In this document: positions 47,225-59,551 of the stretch, one piece after another
How positions within the stretch are numbered: position 1 is the stretch's first letter
Layout of the letters: each line of letters starts with the position of its first letter
From: Spongilla lacustris
Lineage: Eukaryota > Porifera > Demospongiae > Spongillida > Spongillidae
Assembly (NCBI GenBank): GCA_949361645.1
Contig: OX442425.1
Span: forward strand, 5,591,096-5,655,095
Direction: 5' to 3'
Length of the DNA stretch: 64,000 bases
Notes under the pieces: model-generated
What the model was told of the DNA's origin: nothing
What the model saw: the letters and a program-made list of their open reading frames with translations, nothing else
Databases searched by the model: none
Program-made: the position numbers and the translations under genes

Positions 47225-48700
47225 ATAATAACACATAAGTACATAGAATGAATGTAACTTAACTTTTCAGTTTGTGCAACCTCTACCCAAACCAATCGAT
47301 CCACAGGACCACACAGTATTAGTAGCGTAACCTCTAGTAGCTCTACCATTTATTATCATACCTCTAGTTGTATCGGCTAATCCTTGTGGCGTGTCCTCCT
47401 GCTGTTTAAATCATGTTGGGCGTGGGCCGCGTGGCCCGACCTTCGTGTTTGGTCGCGAAGGTCACAGACTCAGCAACTACTGATCAGTAGTTCAAATCCA
47501 GTTCGCATCCTTAGGCGGTACTATTACTCACGTGCACGTGATAGCGATGTCTATGAATTGTAAATTAAGTGTAACATGTAATCCAGCTTTCTGGCTACAT
47601 GCATTGTACCAATTTGAGGAGTAACGTCGCGCGACTCCATTACATGTATTTATGACTGTCTTTTCGCATACAAATCGAATATATATAAGAAACAAGGTCA
47701 GTTGTAAATTTGTAATGATAGATTTGGTTGGCGCGAACACGAAACGCTACACATGTAATATGTCATGTGTGACAGTGAATTGCAGTAGTGAATTGAAGTA
47801 ACCAGTCAACTTAATTTACTGCATGTTTTGGTATCTTTCCGTGATAAGGAAATACAAAGGAAATTTCCCAAGACAATCAACACCGTATTTCCTTACGTTT
47901 CCAATCTAACTGAAACATATAAATTTGGTGTAGTGTAAGTCACCCAAATTCCTATGCAGGGTACAGTGTTTGTATATGTAGGTGGGGTGTACAATTCAGA
48001 CATTATGCTGATGTGAATCCAAACTTATTATGATGCCTTGATACTTCAACCTTCTCCCCAACCAACCCTTCCGCACTGCAAAGGAAGGGGGAGGTGGGGA
48101 TGTATTGGAAGGGTATAGGCACAGATAAGTTTCAGTTCAGCTTACTTGGGGTTGCCTTTTGCTAACTAGTGTGTGGGTTTTTGTGCATGTGTGTATTTGT
48201 GTTAACTTATGTCCTGGGCTTACTCTGAGGTACACGTATGTACATCGCGAGGTACGCAAAACAAATCTTTTTTTTGCGTTCTGCCGTTTTAGTATTGTAG
48301 TGAAGATTCAAGTTCAACCGTGTATAGGTCCTTATCTGTTTGGGACGAAACTTTGAGGGCCTAATACCTTTCGCTGCTCTTACATTCTCCACGCCTGCGA
48401 CAATAGGAAATCAGAAAAAAAGGTTGGTTCGTAAAGGGAACGAAAGGTACTAATAGCTACTAGCATTGGCTTATAGCCACTTTTTTTTTGACAGCGACCA
48501 AGCTTACTAAAAGTAAGTACTCTATACCGGTTGGCGCGGGTGTGTGTGTTAGTAGCCTACTGTGGTATTGCCGCCACGTTAGGTGGGCCAATGAACACAA
48601 GTTGTTTTTTCACAATGGAGAGCAACTGCTGGACCTTACATGTACTTATGTCTTACTCAAAGTTTGTCTTGGTGCTGTTAGTATACTCTTCTGTAGGTAT
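47225..48700. other. Intergenic; partial MITE and GC-rich mini-element
   Basis: A tRNA-like or MITE-like GC-rich stretch lies at about 47412-47500. A second copy of the ATGTCCTGGG foldback family starts at 48209 (GTACGCAAAACAAA at 48255) and continues to about 48470 without a matching far end. No gene is seen. Confidence 0.4.
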
Positions 48701-48714
48701 CAATCCCATTCCCA

Positions 48715-48880
48715 ACCCCAGAGCCAGCCTCATCTCAGCTACCAGTACCAGCCTCATCTCAGCCATGGTCACCTGTACCAGCCTCATCTCAGCCATGGTC
48801 ACCTGTACCAGCCTCATCTCAGCCATGGTCACCTGTACCAGCCTCATCTCAGCCACCTGTACCAGCCTTATCTCAGCTAT
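48715..48880. repeat. Minisatellite, 30-bp unit (first half of a split array)
   Basis: Units of ACCAGCCTCATCTCAGCCAT plus GGTCACCTGT, four to five copies. The core CAGCCTCATCTCAGCCACCT is shared with the array at 49430-49920. Confidence 0.85.
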
Positions 48881-48892
48881 CATGCCAGGGCC

Positions 48893-49148
48893 CAGGGGCA
48901 GATCCAGCATTTCAGAAAAGGGGGGGGGGGGGGGGGGGGGGGGGGGGTACATATGAAAACTGGGGTGTTGTCTACTTTAGGCCGATTCAACCAGTCTGTG
49001 TGTGTGTGTGGGGGGGGGGGGGGGGGGGTGCTGTCCGCTTTAGACCAATTCAACCAGTGGGGGGGATGGGGGTGCTGTCCGCTTTAGACCAATTCAACCA
49101 GTGGGGGGGATGGGGGTGCTGTCTGCTTTAGGCCAATTCAACCAGTAA

Positions 49149-49180
<32 letters not shown>

Positions 49181-49425
49181 GGGGGGGGGTGCTGTCCGCT
49201 TTAGGCCAATTCAACCAGTGGGGAGGAGGGGGTGCTGTCCACGTACAGCTCTCTTATGTTTAAAAACAGGGAGGGTGCCCTCTACTTACATGGCTATATT
49301 GGAAACCACGTTGCTTCCTGTATGCTTTAAGCTTACACTAGATTAATAAATAGGGATGCAAAGAAATTTTCAAACCAAACTTGGGATTGCAACCCCCCCC
49401 CCCCCCCCCCCCCCCCCCGGGGGAT
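48893..49425. other. G-rich insertion between two halves of the same minisatellite
   Basis: It starts CAGGGGCAGATCCAGCATTT-like (a hAT-type end word) and contains four internal near-repeats of GGTGCTGTCCGCTTTAGACC with AATTCAACCAGT and several G or C runs of 20-35. No right terminus was identified. Confidence 0.45.
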
Positions 49426-49429
49426 CTCA

Positions 49430-49920
49430 GCCACCTGTACCAGCCTCATATCTTAGCCACCTGTACCAGAGTACCAGCCTCGAGCTCATCTCATCCACCT
49501 GTACCAGAGTACCAGCCTCATCTCAGCCACCTGTACCAGAGTACCAGCCTCATCTCAGCCACCTGTACCAGAGTACCAGCCTCATCTCAGCCACCTGTAC
49601 CAGAGTACCAGCCTCATCTCAGCCACCTATACCAGAGTACCAGCCTCATCTCAGCCACCTGTACCAGAGTACCAGCCTCATCTCAGCCACCTGTACCAAC
49701 CTCATCACAGCCACCTATACCAGCCTCAACGCAGCCACCTGTACCAGCCTCATCTCAGCCACCTGTACCAGCCTCATCTCAGCCACCTGTACCAGCCTCA
49801 TCTCAGCCACCTGTACCAGCCTCATCTCAGCCACCTGTACCAGCCTCATCTCAGCCACCTGTACCAGCCTCATCTCTGTCACCTGTACCAGCCTCATCTC
49901 TGCCACCTATACCCTCATCT
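49430..49920. repeat. Minisatellite, 24- and 32-bp units
   Basis: Core CAGCCTCATCTCAGCCACCT plus GTAC (24 bp). The first eight or so units carry an extra CAGAGTAC (32 bp); the rest are pure 24-bp units. Open frames here (ASSQPPVP repeats) are by-products. Confidence 0.9.
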
Positions 49921-49929
49921 CAGTAACCA

Positions 49930-50370
49930 GTACCATGCAGCCTCATAACTTGTTCAGTTGCATTGATAACAAAATTTGAGTGCCTGTGGGTGCAGCATCA
50001 TTGTGAGCATCAATGCCAAATACTAAATACTGAGTGTAATACTCTGTGCTTGGTATGAACGCCTTGATTTCTTATCCCTAGGTGCCACAAGTAAGCGACC
50101 ACTCATCCTGCATTGCTCTTGACCTTTGTTTATGATAATGCTCCATTCGAACCGCACGTATTATTCATAAAATACACACGCCGCGTAGAGTGGTAAAAAA
50201 AAAAAGTGGCTGGTTCTAATTGTTGTAAATATGCTTCTTGATCTGTCTTGTTGATGTTGTAACTTGCTGACCTAAATCCTATTGTCGCTGTCTTTGCTAC
50301 ACATGATCAAAGTACTCCCTCTCAGTTACCGCCTTTATCACATCAACGTATAAAAACGATGCGCGGCTAT
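49930..50370. other. Intergenic, no gene
   Basis: No recognisable feature between the minisatellite and the Merlin element. Confidence 0.4.
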
Positions 50371-50378
50371 TCGAGTAA

Positions 50379-51342
50379 GGTTCTTTTCTAGGACGTCCGT
50401 TTGATATAATCAACAGCGTACCGTTACTGTAACAACTGTCTCTCAAGAGCAGTCACATCTAATTTATATACATTTCCTAAACATGATATATACACTTCCT
50501 AAACAGGATATTGTTCTGCTATGTGCTTTACAATATTTGAGAAGGTTTCAGGTCCATTAAATCTACGTCTCCACATGAATTCTGGAAGGTAGGTGTCAAA
50601 GAGTTTGGAGTGCATAGTCCTCTCTTCTCTCATAAGACGCTTACAGGAGCTCCACATAGCTTCTACACCCTGTGTGTGTGCACCTGTAGTTGGGTCCACA
50701 AAGGGGAGGGAGTGGTTCACGGTCTCGTGCAACATCCCAGTAGTTGCAGTAATGCTAGTGTAAGACTTCCATTCATTGCTGTAGATGATACTGCCAGGAC
50801 GAATGTGGTGCTGGATGAGAGGGATGAGCGTGGCAGCATCTCTATGCTCAACCTCGACTAGGAAGCACTCTCCAGTTATTCTCTCAGTTCCTCCAAACAC
50901 CCAGTGACCTTCCACCTGCCTGCCTCGGTTATACTTTCTCTTACCAAACTTGCTCTCATCTATTTCAACTTCAACTCCCGGTCCTCCAATGATGGCCGGG
51001 TGATCAATAAAATACTGCGCACAGATGTCACGAATGATATTGTACCAGTCCACGACGGTTTGGGCAGCAACCTGTTTAAAGCAAATACGTATGCACGTGG
51101 ATATATAAATCACTTGGTATAACCTTACTTCTATTCCTTCATTCATTTTTCCAAGGGGTGTCTTAACAGACCAGAGATACACCATTCTGAAATGCAGCTT
51201 ATTCTTTTTACTGACCTTTTATACACAAGATTATGCGCCAAATTAGATGTGACTGTTCTTGAGAGACAGTTGTTACAGTAACGGTACACTGTTGATTATA
51301 TCAAATGCTGCTAATTGATTTGTTGATTAGTAATAATAGGAA

Positions 51343-51373
<31 letters not shown>

Positions 51374-51389
51374 GTTCTAGAAAAGAACC
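50379..51389 (-). mobile_element. Merlin-like transposon, 1.0 kb, with 8-bp TSD
   Basis: Inverted ends of about 87 bp (50379-50465 against 51240-51389) begin GGTTCTTTTCTAG. TCGAGTAA flanks both ends exactly (50371-50378 and 51390-51397). The GG start and 8-bp duplication fit Merlin. The right arm is interrupted by about 65 bp containing a long G run (51307-51370). Confidence 0.8.
50499..51185 (-). CDS. Merlin (IS1016/ISXO2-type DDE) transposase, second Asp replaced
   Basis: The frame is open for 228 codons. A 57-bp in-frame intron is likely (51128-51072, donor GTAAGG, acceptor TTTAAACAG), because the encoded insert LYQVIYISTCIRICFKQ is unlike the family and removal joins MNEGIE to VAAQTVVDWYNIIRD. 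The core follows: VEIDESKFGKRKYNRGRQVE (first Asp), GHWVFGG, IIYSNEWKSY (the usual SDxW is SNEW, Asn codon 50775-50777), HETVNHSLPFVDPTTGAHTQ and GVEAMWSSCKR (Glu). A GAT-to-AAT change would abolish a DDE catalytic site, so this copy is probably inactive, although the frame is otherwise whole. An upstream N-terminal exon may be missing; autonomous Merlins usually have a longer start. Confidence 0.75.
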   Translation of the reverse strand: MVYLWSVKTPLGKMNEGIEVRLYQVIYISTCIRICFKQVAAQTVVDWYNIIRDICAQYFIDHPAIIGGPGVEVEIDESKFGKRKYNRGRQVEGHWVFGGTERITGECFLVEVEHRDAATLIPLIQHHIRPGSIIYSNEWKSYTSITATTGMLHETVNHSLPFVDPTTGAHTQGVEAMWSSCKRLMREERTMHSKLFDTYLPEFMWRRRFNGPETFSNIVKHIAEQYPV

Positions 51390-51399
51390 TCGAGTAATA

Positions 51400-52390
51400 T
51401 TGTAGGTATTGCGCGCTAGTAATTTTATTTAGTGCGATGGTAGGGGGTACGAAAGATCAAATTCTCTCGAAGGTATGACTTGAACAAACCATGAAATGCG
51501 GGTCACAAAAAGTACGATTTATAATGAGCTCTAAAAGTAAATTATTTTGCACCATTCAAAAGGCATACCGTATTAGCCAATTATCTGAATTGTGTCCAGC
51601 CGCAAACAGCAGTGACCTGGGGTTGGGGTTAATAACTTAGGTGGTGGTTTAGGTACTAAACTTGGTTTAATGTTTTGGTAAATGGGATCGAAATGTATCT
51701 AATACCTTGGAGCCTATATACCTGGGAAAGCTTCTGGGGAATACTCTTACCTCCATTCAAACACATCCTTATCTGATCTAACCCCCATCCCCTCAATGAT
51801 ATTGCTAATCTGATATGGTTCCAGGTCCATATATATAAAGGATGGTAGGTGGACTGCATTCACTCAGTCATAATAGCGAACAACTGCTGGCCTGAACTGA
51901 CCACTTAACCTTGACCAGCGTCATGGTGTGGCAAACTGGCTGACCCAATGGTAACCAGCGTTACCCCTTGGTCCCAGTCAGGCTCAGGGGGTCAGCACCC
52001 CTATGGCACACCCGACTGGCTGGCTGCTGCCTGCCCCCTTATGGGCAAACTATCGATCACAGTCAAACTCACACTAGGGGGGGGGGGGGGGGGGGGGGTT
52101 CAATAGCCTAGCAACAGTCAGCATGAGAGAGCATTTAGACAGCATTAAAGGGTTTATAGGTTAACTGACTGTTTGGCTGGGGCATGAGGTCTTTCCCAGT
52201 ATCAGGCTTCAGCCAGCCATTTTGAGGGCAAATTGCACTGCAGTATTATCACGCCTTATCGCCTGGTTCATTCCCAGCAGCAAGTGAGCTGCCACCATCT
52301 CCTCATGGAGTCCATCCAACAAGCAACCCAAGAACTCCTCGGCGTCAACACAGCTAGGGTGATGATACATTTCTCTCCACACGAAGCACC
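51400..52390. other. Intergenic with a G run at 52078-52098
   Basis: No gene is recognised. The 67-codon minus frame at 51656-51859 has no domain. Confidence 0.4.
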
Positions 52391-52394
52391 CTAC

Positions 52395-52730
52395 TCGTAC
52401 AAACAGCACACACAGCACCCTACTCCCACACACAGCACCTTTCTGCCTACACACAGCACCTTTCTGCCTACACACAGCACCTTTCTGCCTACACACAGCA
52501 CCCTTCTCCCCGCACAGCACCCTTTCCCCCAAAGCACCCTTACATAGCACTCTCTCCACACGAAGCACCCTTCTCTCCACACGAAGCACCCTTCTCCCCG
52601 CACAGCACCCTTCTCCCCCCACAGCACCCTTCTCCCCACACATAGCACTCTCTCCACACAAAGCACCCTTCTCCCCCCACAGCACCCTTCTCCCCCCACA
52701 GCACCCTTCTCCCTGCACAGCACCCTGGTG
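52395..52730. repeat. Minisatellite, ~19-21 bp units
   Basis: Units CACAGCACCTTTCTGCCTA and CACAGCACCCTTCTCCCC with CACGAAGCACCCTTCTCTC variants. The 181- and 127-codon minus frames are repeat artefacts. Confidence 0.85.
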
Positions 52731-53753
52731 TAGGACTGTGTACTTGATGGACAATTTATTTTGCGAACATCCATTTATAATTGTATTTTATTTATTTGAA
52801 TGATCCTGTGCTACCTAATTACAAAGGTAGGGAGGTCCCTAGCCAGATGGCCCTGGAGATCAATCAGACCAGTGTTATGTTCAACACCCTGTATGTCTGT
52901 GAACTGGACAAGCTCACAGGAAAGGTGGGAAGCCAATCTTGATAAGGTGTTCTAGCTGGGCCCCAGCACCCTAATTCCCCTATCTTTAAGAGCTACTACT
53001 AAGCTACGATTTTGTACTGAGCAATGAAACCCCTCCATACCTTCTCCTTGCTGAACATATGATCTCAGCATTTGTGGTTTACAATTCCAGCTGCATTTTG
53101 TCAAGTAAGCCTTATAAGGCAATAGTCTACACCCATAGAACAGATTCATATCAGTAGGTGTGATGAATACATGTAGTCAATTCTGGTTTTGGTGACTCGG
53201 AACTTCCCGATATATGTACAGTGTATATGCACGCTCGGACCATAGATCTATTTTTCTTTGTAAAAGATAACGCGACATTAAAGTTTCCCTTGTAAAAGTA
53301 TTAAAAACACTAAACATAACTGATACAAATTAAAGTTAACAATTCATTACGGCAGGTTTATGCATGTAAATGCACGCGAAGACTAATAGTACTGTGAATT
53401 ATTGACAATCCAAACAGGTCCCTACAAAACTACAATCATTTTTACGATTACACACTGACTTTTTACAACCGATATATAATATAGCGCGCAGTTGAACTCA
53501 TGATGCTTCCTATATAGCTAATCGCAGTATGTGTGTGTATTAAGTTACAATGTATTGTGCCCCGCCCCCATCACTATCACGATGATAAGCGATCCTGGAA
53601 TGGAGCATCTTGCAGGAAAGAAACTTTCTACAGTAATATTATAAGCTGTAAGTTAGCTTTAATATTAACGAGGCATAACCTTATATATTATGATATTGGA
53701 TTTTGTGTCCATTGAATGATTGATCAAGTGTTTGGTTGTCAGTCATTACAGGT
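52731..53753. other. Intergenic, no gene
   Basis: AT-rich DNA without a recognised gene or long repeat. Confidence 0.4.
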
Positions 53754-54119
53754 TGATGTGTGGTTTTCACTATAGGTTGATATCTAGCTTCCTCCAGAAA
53801 GGCCTGGGGACCAACTTTGCCTGTGTGACACATTCTATAGCAATGGCACTTATGTAAAACCATGCATAGCTGTTGGCCTAGTGTATCAGCACACTGTGTA
53901 AGTGGTCATGGCATTGAGAGATGTGTGGTTTTCACTATAGGTTGATATCTAGCTTCCTCCAGAAAGGCCTGGGGACCAACTTTGCCTGTGTGACACATTT
54001 TGTAGCAATGGCACTTAAGTAAAACCAAGCATAGATGTTGGCCTAGTGTATTGGCACACTGTCATGGCATTGAGAGATGTGTGGTTTTCACTATAGGTTG
54101 ATATCTAGCTTCCTCTACT
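53754..54119. repeat. Direct tandem duplication, ~165-175 bp unit, 2.3 copies
   Basis: The phrase ATGTGTGGTTTTCACTATAG starts at about 53756, 53921 and 54076. The first two copies extend through AAAGGCCTGGGGACCAACTT; the third stops after CTAGCTTCCTC. The copies differ by a few bases. Confidence 0.85.
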
Positions 54120-56264
54120 AGTGACAGCCAATGTTCATAATTGCAATAAGAGATGCACATGAGAAAAACAAACAATGTACCAGAAAATAAGTCAGACATA
54201 TCCTTCGTTGATATTCTTTCTTTTCTTTTGTCTTGCCCTCTTGCAGGCTGGCCCAATAACCTAACAGTCTTTCCGTAATTCACAATCCCCGAGTCATGTG
54301 TTAGGGGCTCCTACATAGGAGGTGTGGCTTGCAGGTAAGTTGCTCACTATGTAGGGCACATGCACATGGCTCTCTGAGTAGACGAACTTAGGTTTCACCA
54401 ATCTATCATAATCAAACTTATTTGATATTACAACAAAATCTCTTTTAAAAAACAAAAACAATGCAACACATTGGACAGCCATGTGTAATACAACTGCAAT
54501 AACAAAAGCACCATCACAAGAAGGCAACAAGAATCAAAGTACACTTTTCAGAATAGTTTCACAAGTGTTCATATAACTTCATATCACTCATTGAATGAGA
54601 AGGTCACATTGGAACCTACTGAGGGGATAGGCAGCATAGAGTAAATGAAATGGCACATACTGACCACTAGCACAACACATACACACACACACACAAACAC
54701 ATACACACATTTGTAAATGGACCATGTACCTAATGGATTAACTTAGCTAAAGAGTAATTCTCAATGGAACACAATGGCCCCTGCTACCAACATGACATTA
54801 GTCTGGTCTGACTGCCACACCCCCCCCCCCCCCCCCATTCACCCAAAGACACACCTACAACAAGCTGTGGCCTGTGGACCAGATCGATATGCTGTCCACA
54901 TGGCACCTCCAGGATTTCTGGAAGGGGCCAGGATAGGGTAAGGGGGCGCCAAACCAGACAGATTGGTGTAGCCACACGTGAGGATAAGCCCATAGCCAAA
55001 ATATTCCCCAAAAGTAGTATATAATACCTTGATTTCTAGTGACATGAACAGATCAAGTGCATAGTGTAAGCCTGGAGCAGGGGTAGGTGTAAAGGCCAGC
55101 ACACATGGGGAGAAGTCGATTTGTCGCATGCAACTCAAATGAATATGGACAAACGTTCCGCAAGCCATCAGTAAACTAAACAATTATGGAACTTTTACTC
55201 ATTCCGAGTTGCATGGGACAAGTCGGCAGGAAGTCACCCCATGTATGTCAACATCTCAAGCTAAAACTCCAGTGTAAACCAAAACGACCTTGTGTCAGCT
55301 GCTATCATAATTTCCCACACCACAGGCATCACAATCAGATCACTGCACAGCTGCAATACATGTACACAGGTAGACTGATATGGTGTACATTGGTCTAATA
55401 ATTGCACAATTTTGTTCTCCAGTGACCTTCCTTTAATATTGTGTACTGAAGACAGCAAGTTAACTTAAGCTTATAGACACTATTGACAACAATCCACGGC
55501 TGTAAAGTCAGTCAACTCAGTGGCTAACCACACCCCCAGGTGCAGCTATAAAACAGTGATCCCAATACACTCACAGTCAATAAATGGACTCCAAAAGAAC
55601 TCTAGCCGTAATGCGCGCAATAAATGCTGGAGATCTAAAATCTTGCAAAAGAACAAATGTGCTGAGCTGCTGCATACCAGCATGGGATGCCTGCACATAA
55701 GCACTAATAATTACATGTATTATATAGGTCACAATACCTATAATGGCATTATTAGTCGCATACCTTCTGTACAGCTCCTGTTTAGTATAGCAGTGTCTTG
55801 GCTGGGATTCCTTTCAAAAAAAAATGCTGCACATTTTAGACAAAACACTTCCATGTATAAATCAGCCACAATTGAAATGTGCTTACATGTCATTGTTGTT
55901 AAATTTCCTTCCTTGAACGATGTATCGGATATTTTGACATTTGGTAAAGGTTACATGTGACAGAAAAAAAGTGTTGTGCCATGTGTGTATGTGTGTGCAT
56001 GGATTGCGTGCATATGTAAGTATGCATCACACTTAGATGTGCAACACACACATGTATGAACACACATACTAATGACCTTCCAATATTGAAAATGCTTGAG
56101 TCCCGCCCCCTCCAGCGATCATACTTATAGCCCTAGCCCCCATACCCTTTTGTATTGAGCAGCTGCAGCCTGTATCAGTTTGTATGCAATGGGAAACCCC
56201 TACCCTTTCAGAAGTGTCTGTTAAATGATCCTCAATATTTCATTTCATTCTTTTTAAATAATAG
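54120..56264. other. Intergenic; a palindrome at 55102-55245
   Basis: An inverted pair CACATGGGGAGAAGTCGATT (55102) and its complement near 55245 with CATGCAACTC between suggests a foldback element. Frame 55520-55960 (146 codons) has no domain, and I do not regard it as a gene. There is a CA-rich tract at about 54675-54710. Confidence 0.4.
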
Positions 56265-56740
56265 GTGATGAGGCTCGTACATTAAAGGTGCATCTTCTCA
56301 AACATTATGCTCGCGTGGTGAGAAAGTGAGGACCACTATGGGTCTATGGAGGGTTTCCATTTGAGGGCATGAACAACCAACTTTGTAAGTACTTCCATGG
56401 AACACGAAACATGTCACAAGAGGTGGGTTATGCCGTTTATAAGAATTGACAACTTCATGCTTCTTTGGTAGGTAGCACTGTCCATTGTAGCCATGCAGCT
56501 AGTGCCAACCTGTGTTGCATAATGAATGAAGGTTTGAAGAATATGTTACACCTGGCAGATGATGTTGTCCAGGCCATCCGATCATGCTATCGATGTGCAA
56601 AAATAGTGGATAACTTTGAAGTTGACCCACTGTCAGCTATATGCGAAAAGTGTGTGTATCTACCAAACACACCGGTCATTCAAGGAGTACAGAGTGTTTT
56701 CCCCCATAGGTTTCCTAGTCATTTATTAAGAGATTGAACA
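56265..56740 (+). pseudogene. Second EnSpm-type transposase fragment
   Basis: Exon-like 56265-56422 (acceptor AATAATAG, donor GTGGGT) encodes VHLLKHYARVVRK, an in-frame TGA, then GPLWVYGGFPFEGMNNQLCK and YFHGTRNM. The GPLW-x-FPFE-x-N pattern is the conserved C-terminal region of EnSpm transposases and differs from the subfamily at 38715-42824. A downstream open stretch (56520-56737, MNEGLKNMLHLADDVVQAIR) may be a further exon. Only this fragment is present. Confidence 0.55.
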
Positions 56741-57337
56741 AGCTCCCCTCCCCCTCCCCATGTCATTTGTTCATTGTGCTATTTGATTTTAATTGCTTTG
56801 CATTTGACAGTGGTTTGACTTGAACACACAATGGAGGTGTCTTAATGTGCAAAGTGTTCTGGTATGCATGTGTATGCATGTGTATGTATGACTATGAAAT
56901 GATGCAACCATCAACATCCACATTTGGAACACACATATACTCCCCAGGTCTCATTTCTACTATGCAGGGGTGGAAGATGGGGACTGTTGTACGCATGTGA
57001 AACTAGTAATTGTGCACCTAGAAACCTTGTAAAATACACAGCACACACATAGCACATACACAAGCTCACACTTACACATCACACAGCACACAAATATCAC
57101 AGAGCACATACACAAACTCACACATATATGCAAATACAGAGTCTATAGCACATATACACATGTACACAGCTTATTAAAGTGCACACAAGCACACATACAC
57201 ATACACATATGCACACACAAAAACATAGCCAAAAATGACAAGGTTCACATACATAGACCTTCTGACATACATGAAGACATGGCCCTCCGCTAACCTGTGT
57301 AGGTATACCCACACCACGTGGATCTGTGCTGTGTATA

Positions 57338-57438
57338 AGGCCACTCCAAAGTGGACTTTAGTTTTCCATCCCCACCTGCATGCTAAGTATTTTCGAGGAA
57401 GGGTGGACAGGAAACTAAAGTGCAGTTCGGAGTGGCCT
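57338..57438. repeat. ~100-bp foldback (palindromic) MITE
   Basis: GGCCACTCCAAAGTGGACTT with TAGTTTTCC on the left pairs with GGAAACTAAAGTGCAGTTCG and GAGTGGCC on the right. The loop is about 35 bases. Confidence 0.6.
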
Positions 57439-57444
57439 AATGTA

Positions 57445-59517
57445 TCAGTTGCATGTAGGTCAAAAGTGCATGTTGGTGTGCACACATACACAAATTCATT
57501 CATCCCAGCTAAATGTAATACCTACACCGGTATAGAATTGCAATGGACACTTACATGTATACAAGTAGATCATAGTCTTTTTGAGTTCCGTTTCATAGAA
57601 GAGTGAACACCATTTGTCCTACGCACGCACACATTATTTATAAATTTATTGCCAATGTTGGTATTCTGCCATTTTATATTCGGTGTTCCATTAGCACTGG
57701 TTCGAAGAAAAGCATTTAGCTATAGAACAAGACACGCAATCACAGACCAAGCTGCATGCACCCAGAAGCAAAGAACAACGTATTGATACCTGTACAAACA
57801 CCACATATAGGCCTATTACAACAGTTGAGTACATGTAGACACACACGCGCGCGCGCACACATGCACACACTAGTCTAACGCACTTATCGATCGAGCTAAC
57901 TCAAGTTACCAACCTGAACGTCTGCACTGTGCTACATGGTCCTGAGATAACATGGATCTCGTGCTTTAACGATAAATCATGTGATACGCCCTCCTGGGGG
58001 GCGAGGCATTAATGACATACGGTATTATACGCCATCTTTACAGAACAGTGCTTGGGTGAAGCGCGATTTGTGGGCGATTATCGCGATTATCGCCGCGATT
58101 TAAAATATCGCGATTTTATCGCGATTTTTTCCACCCGGGCAGCACTGACCATTTGCATGGGGTTCCTAAATATAGCCATCTTCAAGCAAGGATGATTTTC
58201 ATCCATATCGATGCAGGCCCGTAGCCAAGTTGTGTGTTGGGGGGGTGCAAAGCATATTATTAGTGGACTCAACGGTATACCAGTGGCAAAACCAGGATAA
58301 TACATGTATGTATGGTAGGGCACAGATCTGATGCAGGAGAAAGCCCCAGGGAGGGTGCGGGTTGCCCAGCTAGGGGGTATGGGGGAGCGCTGTAAGCTCC
58401 CCCATCGGGGTCTGGGGCGGAGCCCCAGGAGCCAACGCATTTTTCGATGAATAAAACTACAAAAACACTATTTCCATGCATACTGATTGTCTGTGAGCAC
58501 AGATGCTTAAATCCCACTACCTGTAATGTAAAGGTTTGTTCATATTTGGAAACAAGTCAGAACCAAGCAAACGACAACTGTAGCAGTAACAGGCATCTTA
58601 CTATAGTCGCTACCATAAATAAATTAAATACAAGAGGGAATGCTGGAGTTGTTGCTGGTACTTTAGGGCTAACTGATTGAACTTTTGGGGTACTAGGTAC
58701 AATGCAAGATTGTAAACATTCTTATAATCACCCCCATCGATGCATGGCTTCAATCTGTTGTGTCTTCGGAGCTATAGAGAACTGGAATTCCGCTCACATT
58801 CAAAAGATGTCGGGCAATGACTGGATTCTTTATTGCAAGCAAGTTGCAGCAGAATTAATTCTAATATTGGTTACAATTCAGCATTACAATCCTGTATGGA
58901 GATGATGGGATGTTTTCAAAACGGAACTAACACAGGTTCAGGAGATGGAAGATCATCTTGAATTGGTAATCGATTCCACACAAGTTGATTACTTTAGAAT
59001 GCATTACACTGAGAATGGTACAATGCATGCCTAACATTGAACCAGCTATGATGCTAACGATGAACTGAAATCGTTCAGCCAAGTGCATGAGCAGAAGGTA
59101 CTTAGCCTGTACTATACGCTATACGGTTCTTCAGTGCTGCGCGCTGTACCGAGCTAGAAGTGATGCGCTAGCTAATCGAAGCACACTGGTTTCATACTCC
59201 TGAAGCTGCGAGTCGCTGGCTTATATATCGATGTCACCTCCTTTGTGGAAGAGATTGCTCCATAGAATAGCAGTTAACAGTGACTCACTCTTTTACTGAT
59301 TTCCTTTCTCATGTTGTTCAGACATCACATTTTATCGGTCAGTTCCGTATTTGATCCCGTACGGCTCTTATACGCACACATGCACAGTATACATGCAGAC
59401 GACTATAGTTGTCTGCATGTATACTGTGCACTTGTGGCAGTTCTCATTAAGATTGCACTGCAATAAACAATCAATTGAATAATATTCATAGCCTGCCAAG
59501 CGGACCTTGCATCCAGT

Positions 59518-59551
<34 letters not shown>

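Noticed and set aside
47412..47500. tRNA-like stretch with A-box and B-box-like words (GGCCGCGTGG, AGTTCAAATCC)
   Set aside because: No convincing cloverleaf could be drawn; it more likely belongs to the GC-rich mini-element family seen at 7453-7518 or to a SINE.
45710..49920. Regularly spaced repeats that could look like a CRISPR array
   Set aside because: Units are contiguous tandem repeats without unique spacers, in a eukaryotic context with no cas genes.
48488..49979. Pro/Ser-rich frames of about 140-207 codons
   Set aside because: Minisatellite by-products open in more than one frame, interrupted by homopolymer runs.
52209..52774. Minus frames of 181 and 127 codons
   Set aside because: Repeat translations (GEKGAV, CVGRK) without a domain.
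55520..55960. 146-codon plus frame
   Set aside because: Composition and lack of splice context or domain suggest chance.
57235..57606. 123-codon plus frame
   Set aside because: It runs through the palindromic MITE at 57338-57438, so openness is not coding evidence.
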